A stretch of 64,000 nt of DNA from Yponomeuta sedellus (GCA_934045075.1 OW203721.1:3235997-3299996), one strand, 5' to 3'; positions 50,745 through 62,010 are shown, numbered from the stretch's first letter. Translations and numbers: made by a program. Notes: a model not told the origin generated them from the sequence alone.

Positions 50745-50985
50745 CTTATTTACTTGAGCCAGATGTCGCTGCCTGTACGTTATACAGATAATATTGTAAA
50801 GAGGTTCGAAATTTCACTGATGCCGGTGAGTCGCCCATTAGCTCAGTTGGAAAGAGCGCTGGCACGGATAGCCAGAGGTCGCGGGTTCGAATCCCGGCAT
50901 TGGTGGATTTTTTTGCCTCTAAATAGGGTTTTTAAAATTGTCCTTAGCTCGGGTTAATGCATTAAAAAGAATATAAAAATAGTAC
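50745..50985 (+). repeat. tRNA-Ile-like repeat (family A), full copy
   Basis: Core at 50833-50904 with all stems except one acceptor change (cattggt). The usual flanks are present, with an isolated 'aaacctatttagagctt' piece just upstream. Confidence 0.85.
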
Positions 50986-51360
50986 TTGCTATCGAAAAAT
51001 CTTCAAAACCGTTTCTTCAGTAATAATATTATTACCACTTCCATTAAAAATCGCCACAAACATTTTTCTCTTCATTTTTAAACTTGTAATTATGTTACGT
51101 AATTTGTTTAAAATATAAGAATAATAGAGAATTGAAAAAAGGAACATTGTCCTATTTTATTGCATTGAAACATTTTTTTTACATTGTGTCTTATTTAGAG
51201 CCATAATTTTCGAAGAGCCTGTCTGGAACTCTGTCGTTAAGATTGAGAGAAAAAGAGATATAATTTGTTCAACGGCGCAATACTAAACAACATAACGAAA
51301 AACAGTAACAGATTCACAGTAACAATAAAATAACAGATTGCGTGCGAACTATGAAGCCTC
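50986..51360. other. intergenic
   Basis: AT-rich, nothing recognised. Confidence 0.4.
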
Positions 51361-51399
51361 TCAGAGATTCTCTGCGGTGCTTACTCTTTGGCACCGACC

Positions 51400-51640
51400 G
51401 TAGTCACCTCTTTGCGCGACAGATGGCGCCACCAGTTCCCAAGCAGCGTGTAGCAACTGTAGCCTGGCACACATTAAGAACGTGGGGCGGGGGCGAGGAA
51501 AGGACGCGACGCCTTGTATAGAATTCGCGACTTCGCCCCGTCCTTCGCGTGTGGGCTTTCTCCCGTCCTGCGTCCCTTGTGCATACAGGCATCTGCGACA
51601 AAAGCCCCGTATAATAAGGGGCGCGGAAAACACGCGCAAA
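51400..51640. repeat. GC-rich repeat related to 54530-54690
   Basis: The reverse complement of 51470-51510 ('ggcgtcgcgtcctttcctcg' + 'cccccgccccacgttc') parallels 'ggtcgcgtctttgccgcgcc' + 'cccgtcccacgctc' at 54538. Both contain 'agatggcg' nearby. Two diverged copies of one GC-rich repeat of unknown class. Confidence 0.55.
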
Positions 51641-51799
51641 AGATTTTCGACCTTATAAAATCACAATGAAATCCTAATGAAAACAATCATCATCACATAA
51701 TCACAATATCCATAGTTTTTTTTCACAGTGTAAAAAAAAAACCATAAGTAGTAGTTTTTTTCCACAGTGTAAAAAAAGTATTGATTATATTTGAATTGT

Positions 51800-51885
51800 A
51801 TGTCCGCACTGCTGGGGCACGGGTCTCTTCCTGCATCGCAGGAAGGTTAGGCCATTATGGCTACTCCACCAGGGGTTGATATCAT
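51800..51885 (-). repeat. 5S-derived SINE tail fragment
   Basis: 'tccgcactgctggggcacgg' and 'gcatcgcaggaaggttaggc' mark the reversed tail only. Confidence 0.7.
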
Positions 51886-52019
51886 GCGCGTATTTATAAC
51901 TAATTTTAACGAATGAAAAAATGGATAGGGTTGTTAATGGCAATCATTAAATCTTATTAGGTTTACATATGGCAACTGATGTTTTTGGTTTTAAGATGAT
52001 TTGAGAAAAGATGGTCAGA

Positions 52020-52140
52020 GGAGTTTTTTTTCCGCTGCCTTTTTCTCCACTACAATACGGCCTGAAGGCGGCGGCTTACATTTTACATTGACATTCAGCA
52101 AACAGAATGTAAATTCTTTACGTTCTGTTTGCTGGAAGTA
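52020..52140 (-). repeat. dispersed repeat (inverted copy of 46500-46615)
   Basis: 'ttccgctgcctttttctcca', 'ctacaatacggcc', 'cagcaaacagaatgtaaatt' and 'ctttacgttctgtttgctg' match 46500-46615 in reverse. Confidence 0.7.
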
Positions 52141-52149
52141 AAAAAAAAA

Positions 52150-52532
52150 ATAGTGTAGGGTTTGATGGAATACACACCAAAGTACTCAAATATGTCAGTG
52201 ACCTAATAGCAGCACCCCTCAGCTACGCAATGAACACCTGCATTACAGCAGGGATATACCCAAAAAACTTAAAGCCAGTTATCATTAAGCGACTCTTTAA
52301 AAAAGAAAACAGAGAACTTATGAAATTTTATAGACCTGTCGCTCTAGTATCTGTTGTCTCAAAAATCTTTGAAAAGTATATATATAATGCACTCGTATCC
52401 TACCTAGAAAAAATCTCTTTACTGACCGAAGAACAAAAAGGTTTTCGTTAAGGCAAAACAATAAATATGGCAGTTTATGAATTTTTAAAATATGTGACAA
52501 CGAGTATGAATAAAAGAAAACCTATTTTTGCT

Positions 52533-52572
<40 letters not shown>

Positions 52573-53840
52573 ATTCTAAATCTTATCGAATCATACCTAA
52601 GCGACAGGACCCAGTCTACCGAAATATCTAGAATTAACATTAAATCTAAAAGTGAATTAAAGTTCTTGTCAAACTCAAGACAAGTACAATGTGGCGTGCC
52701 TCAAGAAGTGTTTTGGGACTCCTCCTCTTTATAACTTACATTAATGACCTCCCCAAATATGTATCTAGTCCCATGACTATTTGCTGACGATAGTACTGTA
52801 ATTATTGAATGCAATGAACTTGACGATAATGAAAACAAAATAAATGACATACTAAAAGACATAATTAGTTGGATGACTAACAATAATTTACTGGTTAATT
52901 TGGAAAAAACATATGTAATGAATTTTTATCAGCGTACATCTAAACTTGACAAATTGAATATTGAATATAATGGGACATCTATCAAACAAGTTGAGACCGC
53001 TAGATTCTTAGGGTTAACCATAGATAGTAAGTTATGTTGGAAGCAACAAATAAAAACAATGAGTGAGAAGCTGAGCACATTTGCATTCTTGTTATTCAAA
53101 TTGTCAAAAATTCTTGGCACAAAAAACTGCCTTACAGCCTACCATGGGTTTGTCGCTTCCACACTGAGATACGGAATAATTTTTGGGGTAATTCAACAGA
53201 TAGAGACATTATTTTTAAAGCACAAAAACGTTGTGTTAGAGCTATTTTTGGTCTTAAAAGAATAGATAGTTGCAGACCATATTTCATACAAAATAAATTA
53301 TTGACAATGCCTTTACTATATATCTTTGAGATGGCTGTCTTTGTCAGATTGAATCCGCAATATTTTGTTAAGGCCTCCACAGTTCGTTCTAATGACATAC
53401 GCTCGCATCACAGACACAGGCTTTGCTTACAAAGATCCAGCACAGCTCTGATGAGCAAAAGCGTTTTTTGTATGGCTCCGTTGATATATAATAAAATTCC
53501 CAATGACATTAAAGACCTCAACCTAAGGCAATTTAAAAATAAATTATTTTTATAATTAATTAATAAATGCTATTACAATATTAACGATTTCTTGTGTGAC
53601 AAAAATATTTAATTAGTTGTAGAATCTTGTTATAAATTATTGTGTATGTTAGATGACATTTGAATTGATTACTGACTCTTGTGATAAGTACTTATTATTG
53701 TCATTACTATTATTATTGCATGTTTGCATGAACATTCATACGCTCTAAAGGGCAGAACATGGAATGAACTAATGTAAGCCTTAAGACCTTTTATTATTAC
53801 CTATGTTCATGAATAAATGATTCTTATTCTTATATTCTTA
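52150..53840 (+). pseudogene. LINE reverse transcriptase gene, broken, with 3' tail
   Basis: The reading can be followed in pieces: FDGIHTKVLKYVSDLIAAPL, FYRPVALVSVVSKIFEKYIY and LLTEEQKGFR, then a stop; KRKPIFA, a GA microsatellite, ILNLIESYLSDRTQST, VQCGVPQ, ITYINDLPK, NNNLLVNLEKTYVMNF, FLGLTIDSKLCWKQQIK and the C-terminal IYNKIPNDIKDLNLRQFKNK. Stops and shifts break it at least four times. The catalytic ADD block is out of frame, and the FDSVDH block is replaced by the microsatellite. The 5' half is missing. The 3' end has a T-rich tail ('gattcttattcttatattct'). Closest in style to Jockey/CR1-like LINEs. Confidence 0.9.
52535..52567. repeat. GA microsatellite inside the LINE
   Basis: About 16 GA units between the RT segments ending KPIFA and starting NILNLIES, where the conserved block with the first catalytic Asp should be. 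Confidence 0.95.
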
Positions 53841-54775
53841 TTTTTATACGTTGAAATAAATTGATTTGAATTTTGAATTTGATAATTTCTGCAAAAACAG
53901 CATGAAACCGAAAGTTGACTTGATGTTTGTTTCTTTACTGACCAGTGACTTCACTAATTCCTGTGCGACGCCATATTGCTCAAGAGCGTATTGCGGCTTA
54001 TTTTAAAAAGGAAGTTTTGTTATCGTGGTTGGTTTTAAAGATTTTATTAACAATAAGTTGTATTTGTTTTTTTAGGACTTAATACATGTTCGACTTAAAA
54101 ATGATCGCTTTATCCGCCCTTATTAAACTCCACGAAAAAACTGAGTCTGTTTTCAAAAACTTGTGAAATAGCCTAATTATTAAAACTTAAAACACTCCCT
54201 AAAATAGTTAATTATATGGTGTGGTGGAGATATAATAGTTATTAACAAGAAAAATACTTAACCACTCATTAAAATAAAATGCCTCTATAAGTAGTCCATT
54301 TGTTTCGGGTACTAAAAAAATGTAAACAATCTTGATACCTGTCTTTTTATCGAAATACACACTTAATAAATCAAAGTCTTTACTCATTACCAATTCAATG
54401 TCATGAATTTCAAGTAAAATATAAAGATTTTGATTTAATAAGTGCAGGTATATGTTGATAAAAGACGTATAAAAATTGTTTACATTTTATTAAGTGTAAA
54501 TAACTGGTCTAGTGTTTGGCGCGATTTCTGTACAAAGGGTCGCGTCTTTGCCGCGCCCCCGTCCCACGCTCCCGTTGTGTGGCCGCTAGGCAGGCCCCTT
54601 CTTTGCAATAAGCCCGGAATGAAGCTTAAAACGGGAAGGACCGTACCTTTCTCCACTTGCCGAGTAAAGCCGCCAGATGGCGTTGATAGCTTCTGTAGTC
54701 TTTGAAATGGGAATGTCGTAAACAAGTTTCAATGCTGTACAGTCGGCACATCAACCTTTACACGCGTGCACTCTA
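53841..54775. other. intergenic repeats
   Basis: 53930-54175 repeats 27595-27810 ('ttcctgtgcgacgccatatt'). 54530-54690 is the GC-rich repeat related to 51400-51640. No gene. Confidence 0.5.
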
Positions 54776-54785
54776 CTCATGTATC

Positions 54786-55107
54786 GCTCGTAGCCTCGGC
54801 TACCTGAGTGATCTTAAACGATCACGAAGGTTAAGCAATACAGGTCACGTTCAGTGCATGGATGGGTAAAACGTCTATGACTAACGCTAGTGGCATTTTT
54901 CCGAGCGGTTCTTGCACTTTAAGTCGTTGGCCATGTCAGAGGCCTTAAAGGCGGCTTGATAACTTCGGCCAGTAAGGCCCGCCACTGTCTTATAAACAAT
55001 CCTTCACTAACCCGGACTGGGCTCACATGGTCTAGTATGGCCTAACCTTACTGCAATGCAGGAACAGACCGTTGCCACAGGCAGTGGGGACATTCATCGG
55101 TTGATAT
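54786..55107 (+). repeat. 5S rRNA-derived SINE, second subfamily
   Basis: The head 'gcctcggctacctgagtgat' + 'cttaaacgatcacgaaggtt' and 'aagcaatacaggtcacgttc' + 'agtgcatggatgggt' is closer to 5S rRNA than in the first subfamily. Same body and tail ('ggcttgataacttcggccag', 'ggcagtggggacattcatcg'). Confidence 0.82.
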
Positions 55108-55345
55108 CAGTAACGTTTCGGGCGATTTTGGAACAAAAAAAATGTTGATCCGCAGTCGATTCTTCCTACAGGCCAGACCCAGACTCTGTTGCAATGGCGA
55201 ACTTGCGTCTCGCTTAGATTGGAGTGAAACTTATTGCTTTTATACAACAGAAGACATAAGAACATAAGAAAAATTACAAAATAAAACCATTAAAATATTT
55301 TAATTTTAATATTTTCAGGGTGTTTGGGGTTCCAAAAAATGTTGA
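55108..55345. other. intergenic
   Basis: AT-rich, nothing recognised. Confidence 0.4.
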
Positions 55346-55349
55346 ATAA

Positions 55350-55533
55350 TCTATAATATAAAAATGAATCCCTGAATATTGAGCGCAAATCTCGAGAGCA
55401 GCTGAACCGATTTCGCTAATTCTTTTTTTAGAATATTTCTTTAAATACGAGGATGGTTCTTACGGAGAGAAAAATAAAAAAATAATTAAAGAATCGACTG
55501 TTAGGCGATACGAAGCTCGCTGGGTCAGCTAGC
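55350..55533 (+). mobile_element. short non-autonomous Helitron
   Basis: Starts 'tctataatataaaaatgaat' + 'ccctgaat' and ends 'gctcgctgggtcagctag', the TC...CTAG ends of lepidopteran Helitrons. The inside has the usual 'gagcagctgaaccgatttcg'. No coding sequence. Confidence 0.7.
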
Positions 55534-57350
55534 TATGAATGAATATGTCTGGAAACCACCCTGGCTACTACGATGGCACGAGTCACACGTTTTGTGGCGC
55601 TGAAATTATAGAATTTGACAATTAATGTATTGTCAAGTCGCGGCTTTTGAAATTGAAAACGCGCGACTATTGTCGTATTACCCATGCTGTTATAACTTCC
55701 GTACCGACACCAAAATGTAAATCACACCGATCATCGGTCGTCTCCACAACGTCAACTACATGGGGAAATGTATACAAGTATACTGTGAACGTCTATTGGC
55801 AAGCGGTTTGACGCAACATATACCTACCTAAGCGATCGAGGTTCCGCCGGGCTGTAACTCTTTTGCCGAGAGGTGAGCTTTGCGTCTGCACGAACGGCCA
55901 TATCATAAGCACAATATGCGCAATAGGTTGAATCTCTTTGAAATTGAGTGTCACGTTGTTTAGAGTCTGTTGGCCTAGATTCTGTTAATGCAATAGTCAA
56001 TGACGACTGAAAAAAATGTCAAAGGAATGTAAAAACATTCCACGTGACTAAACTACCACTTGGTTTATCCCTTCACGCGTGATATAGATAGCTACATCAC
56101 GCGTGAAGGGGTGAAACAATTTCCCTTAGATCTTTTTTGTTGTGTTTGTTATAGAAAAATAATTTAATATTCATAGTTCAGATAGGGCAACATTTGCCGG
56201 ATCAGCTAGTCTTTCAATGTCCAAAATGCACTAGCGGATCGAAACCCAGGTATTAAAAATGTTCACAAATTGATAGGTCATCCGTGTCCGGTCTTCGTTC
56301 TATAATCAATGTTTCCATTAAAACAAAAGTTATTATTTTTGTAAGAAGCTTTTAGTAATAAGTATTTTGGCTAAACCCTTAATGTAAAAATACGGTCACT
56401 ATATTTTTACCAAGACGTACGGAAATTTTCTACAGACGCGAACTTTTGATAGCTTCCAAGAGTCCAAGCTCTCCTCTCAGCAAGACGACTATGATTTGTT
56501 TTAAATTACACGTCTCGCAACAACGGCCAAGCCACGCGGACCCGCACAATAAATCCGCCATTCGAGCTCTGACGTCGAAATTATATTTTATTAAAGTTTA
56601 TAAATAATATATAAATGTTTTATGACCGCCTCTCCATGGGAACCAGGTATCTTTCTGGAGCATAACAACCGGACAAAACAACACAACCATTTCGCCAGCC
56701 CCTTGTTCTTTTCCGAGGCTATAAGTTCCAATTTGCGATTGTATTGGGACTTGAACCCGGGACAATGCTGACGCGAGACAGGTGCTGTACCGACGCGCTA
56801 ACACCACTAGAAGTAAAAGTTTTAATGAGAACTAGACACATTCTCTTTCAAGATTATATTGAAAGATTTCTTGTAATAAATACTTAATAATAAAACATGT
56901 ATGACTTCAATAACACTGTATTATTTAAAAAAAAAACTGTACAAATAAAACTGATCAGAATTAAATAAGAAAAATGTGTAGGGAAAAATTATAGTCAGTA
57001 CTAATGCCAAAAGATGACTTAGCAAGTGGCAAAAGTGCAAATGAAATCTCGAATGGATGATGTAAGCTTTAATTTTGAATAAAAATGATAGGACAAAATG
57101 AATGAAATACTATAAATGTTTTAAAATGCTGTGCACCGTTGTACTTTAGCGTCACGTCGATCACGCAACCTTTACAACTTCGTTGCAAAATAGCCGCTAA
57201 CGTATCAGAGTAGAGTGCATCCATGCATGCATAGTTTGATGTGCTGTCAACTGTATTTTTACTGGCGGATTTTTGGTAGTTAAATCTTTGATTATTTGAT
57301 ACTGTCGTCACACCTATTACCTCAATTGTACCCGACGTTGAGGTAGACCA
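55534..57350. other. intergenic
   Basis: A 15-bp hairpin ('cccttcacgcgtgat', spacer of 12) is at 56069-56110. 56190-56215 ends 'gccggatcagctagtc', a Helitron-type 3' end. 56600-56815 is a diverged tRNA-like SINE on the minus strand ('gggacttgaacccgggacaa'). Otherwise AT-rich. Confidence 0.5.
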
Positions 57351-57354
57351 TCTC

Positions 57355-57500
57355 CTTCACTGCAATAATTGACTGCACTTGCCACTTCAGTCTACCCGTG
57401 ACCAAGGCAAGTGTAACGCTGCCGAAACGTCGGGAATTACGTTTTACCGATTTTAAATAATCGCGATTAGACCCGTATATAACAATGTATGAGCAACGTT
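57355..57500 (+). repeat. family G repeat
   Basis: 'gactgcacttgccacttcag' + 'tctacccgtgaccaaggcaa', 'gctgccgaaacgtcgggaat' and 'aataatcgcgattagacccg' are shared with 22480-22570, 61862-62010 (reverse) and 62285-62370. Likely the 3' end of a LINE. Confidence 0.6.
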
Positions 57501-57660
57501 GGCGATTAAGAAATAGTTCAAGTTCAAGTATGTTTATTGCTTCATGTGGTACAGAAGGATAGGTCTTAACATATATAATAGTTCGCAACATGAGCCCTGT
57601 CCACTGCAATTTTATACATAAGTAGCTTACGTATTAGAAAAATAAGTACTTATAATAAAA

Positions 57661-58421
57661 GGGGTTAAAGTATGAAATTGCCGTTTTATTGCAATAGGTT
57701 CTTTGAATTGACATAGAATCTTCATGGTTTGAGGTTTTCGAATGAAACTTTTTTCAAATGGTTTCTATGATGGTCTTTTTTTAAAAAATGTGAAACATTT
57801 GAATATCGACTTTCAATTGTTTTTGTTATTTAATTTAGACAAGAAAGATGGATACGCGTTTCTTTCCGCAGATCAGTCAAATCATGAGGCACGCATTTTT
57901 CGTATTTTTTTATTTTATTGACTTGACGTAAGTGAGTCAATATTGTGAGTAAGGTAACGTTAAACCATGCCGCTAATTCCTGGGTAGTTTGACTAGGATC
58001 GGCTTCCACTATCTCTCTTAATTCATCGTTATTCACCTGTGTGGGCGGTCTTCCTCGTGGCTCGTTCTTTAAGTCGAAATTTCCATCACGAAAGCGTTTA
58101 AACCAAAATCGCACGGTGCGTTCATTAGTAGACCCCTCTCCAAACGCAGCATTGATATTGCGGGCTGGTTCTGCCGCGTTAGTTCCGCGTCGGAACTCAT
58201 ATTCAAAAATCACTCGAATTTTCGCAGTATCCATCTTTCTTGTCTAAATTGAATAACAAAAACAATTGAAAGTCGATATTCAAATGTTTTACATTTTTTA
58301 AAAAAAGAACAACATAGAAACCATTTGAAAAAAGTTTCATTCGAAAACCTCAAACCATGAAGATTCTATGTCAATTCAAAGAACCTATTGCAAGAAAACG
58401 GCAATTTCATACTTTAACCCC
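57661..58421 (-). mobile_element. fold-back mariner derivative, 761 bp
   Basis: 194-bp inverted arms (57661-57854 and 58228-58421) start 'ggggttaaagtatgaaattg'. Both arms contain the same 5' leader and the start codon area of the transposase ('gacaagaaagatggata'). The middle holds only the first part of one transposase gene. The element thus has two copies of the mariner 5' end and no 3' end. Confidence 0.88.
57830..58234 (-). pseudogene. mariner transposase, N-terminal DNA-binding part only
   Basis: 134 codons starting MDTAKIRVIFEYEFRRGTNA, with the mariner HTH region 'GEGSTNERTVRFWFKRFRDG', ENEPRGRP-like 'KNEPRGRPP', ELREIVEADPSQTTQELAAW and VPHDL. It stops where the left inverted arm begins; the catalytic DDD domain is absent. 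By its motifs it belongs to a different mariner group than 20869-22162 (mori/mauritiana-like). Confidence 0.88.
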
Positions 58422-58544
58422 TAATACTAGCTCCCATATAAAGAAGAAAGCTGATACCAAATTAGGAAGTGTTTATTTTACATTTTACCGACAAGAACTA
58501 GACCCCATTTCATGGATTTAGAATTCATGGTTTTATGACAGTAA

Positions 58545-58991
58545 GGGCCAGTTTCTGAATTGAGAATTTGGCGGTGCAGCGTGGCAATGCTGCCAGCGTG
58601 ATGGGATCCTTTGGCTCAGATATTTTCCGGAGTGGTTTGTTCAGTTAGTGTTGTTTTTTTGTGTGTTTAAATTATTATTAATATTTTATGCGTTCTTGCC
58701 GAAAATTTATTGGATATCTTACTGTGCATGTATTTTTTTTATTAAGTGTGACATGTTTTGTTACTATTTTATTTTGCATTGACATTTTTATCTTAATATC
58801 TGTGACATGTATTATTTCGTAATGTTTTAAATTTTGTGAATTGAAATAAATATAACAATAGTTTGGTATAAAAAATAATTTTGCTAAGTAAACAGTTTAT
58901 CTTAGTGCCGTCTCTTTGAAATTCTCAGGGAGCGTGACAGAACGTTACTAAAGTATTTACTAAGTGAAATTCTCAATTGAGTACCCGGCCC
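58545..58991. mobile_element. Harbinger-like MITE, 447 bp, TAA target duplication
   Basis: Inverted ends 'gggccagtttctgaattgag' + 'aattt' and 'aaattctcaattgagtaccc' + 'ggccc', flanked by TAA at 58542-58544 and 58992-58994. No coding sequence. The three-base TWA duplication fits the PIF/Harbinger superfamily. Confidence 0.75.
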
Positions 58992-59104
58992 TAAGATGTG
59001 CAAAACGCTAACGATAAAGGAAAACATCGTGAGGAACCCGCGGCTTGTCTTTTCTGTGATGCCCCGACCGACGAGAGGCTACTTGAACTCCCATTTGGGA
59101 CAGT

Positions 59105-59575
59105 CGATCTACTAATTAATGCCCCTGTATTATGCTAGAGAACACCACAGTATGTCGAAACCAAATCTTAGAGAAACTAGTATCCTACTATAGTCGTAGC
59201 CCCGTATCGTGGTCGAAAACACCACAGTATATTGAAAGCTAGGCTTGAAGAATCTAGCATCCTACTAATGCCGTAGACCCCGTATCATGCTAGAAAACAC
59301 CACTGTACATCGCAACCAAGTTTTGGAGAATCTAGCATCCTACTAATGTTTTTAGACCCAGTAGCATGCTAGAGAATACCAAAGTACATTGAAACCAAGT
59401 CTTGGAGAATTTAGCATCCGACTAATGTCGTAGCCCCAGTATGGTCAAGAAGACCACAGTATATTAAAACCAAGTCTTGGAGCATCCAGCATACCACTAA
59501 TGTCGTAGCCCCAGTATTATGCTTGAGAACACCACAGTATGTCGAAACCGAGTCTCGGAGAACCAGCATCAGAGA
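59105..59575. repeat. about 77-bp tandem repeat, 5-6 units
   Basis: Units with 'aacaccacagtat', 'gaaaccaagtcttggagaat', 'ctagcatcctactaatgtcg' and 'tagccccagtatcatgctag' begin near 59141, 59218, 59296, 59375, 59451 and 59528 (spacing 76-79 bp). Units are diverged by several substitutions each. Confidence 0.92.
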
Positions 59576-60465
59576 TCCATCATTCGTTGTCACAAAGGCG
59601 TCGCGGGTAATAACAGGCCAAGTTCTGTTTAGTCGCAACCATTTGTACCCTCGCGCCCTCTCGCAACTCGTAATATTATAGCAACGAGTTGGCATCAATC
59701 AAACGGTGCGATTTGCACGCGAATATGTATTATTTGCGGGAGAAATTTATGAGATAGAATTATATGGTGGGTCGGGCGGCTCTGTCGGCTTGTTCCCATT
59801 TGGCCACATTCGCGGTTCGCGACACTTCGAGAAACGCCAAAAGATGTATCACAAAATGGGGTTAAACCGATATGCCATGCAATCACATTTGGATGAACAT
59901 TGAATGAATGACTGAATGAAATTCCTTATTGCATAAAAGTTTTGTACATAGGCGATCTTAATGCTACTTATGTCCACCAGCTAACCTAAGTTTTGGAGAT
60001 AAGATTGGCAGGTAGTGGTAAATACGGTATATAAATTATGTCCTGAAAAGACTAGCGAGTTTAGTTCTAAGTGGACTTTCAATTAAAAGATCTATATTGA
60101 AGTCCCCACACACCACTGGCTCTTTGTAGCTACTATAGTATATTTTAAGGCATCCTCAATAACTAATTCCAATTTATTATAATTTGATTGAGGCCTATAA
60201 ACACATAACTAACCTATCCAATTCCATGCACGATATCTCAATTAATCGTTCAACAGATAAACTGACAATATCGTTTCTTTCGTTCATTTTTTAACTACCT
60301 TTGACAAAGATCATTGAACCTCCTCTCGTTGATTGTTGTCGGTATAAAAACGCAAATACGTTGATATTGATCGTCAATGCATCAAAATTATCAGCTCTTC
60401 GCTATCAGTTCTTCGAGCAGTTTTTATCCTGCAAAATACATTCATTAATGAGCGCAAATGGGCGG
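59576..60465. other. intergenic
   Basis: No recognised gene or repeat; moderately AT-rich. Confidence 0.4.
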
Positions 60466-60471
60466 CGAATT

Positions 60472-60830
60472 GCTCGTAGCCCGGGCTGCCTGCGTGATCT
60501 TAAACGATCACTAAGGGTAAGCAGCATAGGACGCGTACAGTGCATGGATGGATGACCGTCTATGACTAACGCTAGTGGCATTTTTCCGAGCGGTTCCAAG
60601 GCACGCTAAGCAGTTGGTACCGGCTGCCGTCGATAGACGGCAGTCTTTGAGCCAAGTCAGATGCCTCAGGGCGGCTTGAAAACTTCTGACAGATAGACTA
60701 GCCACTAGTCTTGCAAGCCTTCACCAATCCGGACTTGGCCACCGTGGAGTATGGCCTATACCTTCCTCAGGGAAGAGACCCGTGCCCCTCGGTGGGGACA
60801 TAATGGATTAATGATGAGGATGATGATGAA
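60472..60830 (+). repeat. 5S rRNA-derived SINE, second subfamily
   Basis: Head 'gatcttaaacgatcactaag' + 'ggtaagcagcataggacgcg', 'tacagtgcatggatggatga' + 'ccgtctatgactaacg'. Body and tail as in the family, ending in 'gatgaggatgatgatgaa'. Confidence 0.83.
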
Positions 60831-60889
60831 TCAGCGCAAAAAACACCTCTCGTTTAACGCTGCTGTCGAGTAAAATAAACCTCGCCATT

Positions 60890-61260
60890 TCAAATAAGCG
60901 TTCGCGCGACGGGGGCGCCGCGCGTTAGTTTTAAATTTGAATGTGTGATTTAATTTGTGAATTAATAAAAAAAATAACCCGCAGAGTACGCCCTGCGGTC
61001 TCTGGGACCCTCCTCGAGCGTTCAAAGTCATCCCCGACGCCGCAGGGTTCCTCGTTCGCTCGATTTTCGCTCGTCGGTGGTTTTGGGGCGGGCGGTGATT
61101 CGAGAACTCTCCACTTACCTCATACGGGGTGCGCGGATTAGATTTCGCGGGTTGCGGGGTGATGCTTGTGTGCGAGATTCACGTCTCCGACGACTGTTCC
61201 GTGTCTAGACTGAGTGTTGTTGAAGTGACCTGACGATTCCACTGCCTTGGCCTAGCGGTA
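60890..61260 (-). promoter_or_regulatory. GC-rich region with a minus-strand donor-like site
   Basis: GC/CpG-rich from 60900 to about 61200. On the minus strand 'gtatgag|gtaagtgg' near 61120 is a textbook donor, so a minus-strand first exon (5' UTR) could lie at about 61123-61250. No protein similarity seen. Confidence 0.3.
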
Positions 61261-61860
61261 TCACGTCTGAATTTAAGTGATTTTAATATTAATATTCATT
61301 TATTAGGGATCATAATGGTATAATACAATGATGTTACACATGTTTTAAGTCTCACATTATGGGCCCTGGTCAAGGCATTGCTAAGATTAACTTATTTATA
61401 TAGCTTAAGATAACATAAAAATTTATTCTGACAAACATAACGTACGTAAAGTATGTTGTCAAATGTCAAATGTACATTACTTATACATTTGACATTTCAA
61501 CATTTACGTTACTGTTCTTTGGAACTTCTCTAGGAACTAGACAGTAGGTATTGCTTATATATTATACATTATATTTTTTAATTAATTCTGTCTGTACTAT
61601 TTATTGCAATTTGTCATTAAGGAAGTCTTCGATTTTATAGTAGCATTCTTCTATCAGCAGTAACTTTAATTTGTTTTTAATTAAATTATCAGTAAATTAT
61701 AAGTAAATTTGCAGTAACTTTAATTTGTTTTTAAATAGATTATAATTATTATTTAAATAATATCAATTCTGATATTGTTTAACGAGTGGTATTGCTACTT
61801 GAATTGAAGGATACAAGTACAACCACAGAAAATTAAAAGTGTTTTTATTTGTAGTTATAT
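61261..61860. other. intergenic
   Basis: An imperfect palindrome around 61441-61510 ('gtcaaatgtcaaatgta' / 'tacatttgacatttcaac'). 'gcagtaactttaatttgttt' is repeated near 61659 and 61712. No gene. Confidence 0.45.
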
Positions 61861-61861
61861 A

Positions 61862-62010
61862 TTAAACGGGTCAAATCGCGATTTTTTTATCAGGTAAAAC
61901 GTAATTACCTTATTTCCCGACGTTTCGGCAGCGTTACAGTTGCCGTGGTCTCGGGTAGTCTACGCGACGTAATAAATATTCGCGATTAGACCCTCAATAT
62001 ATAATAATGT
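61862..62010 (-). repeat. family G repeat
   Basis: Reverse of 57355-57500: 'atttcccgacgtttcggcag' + 'cgttacagttgccgtggtct'. A second, shorter copy lies at 62285-62370. Confidence 0.6.
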
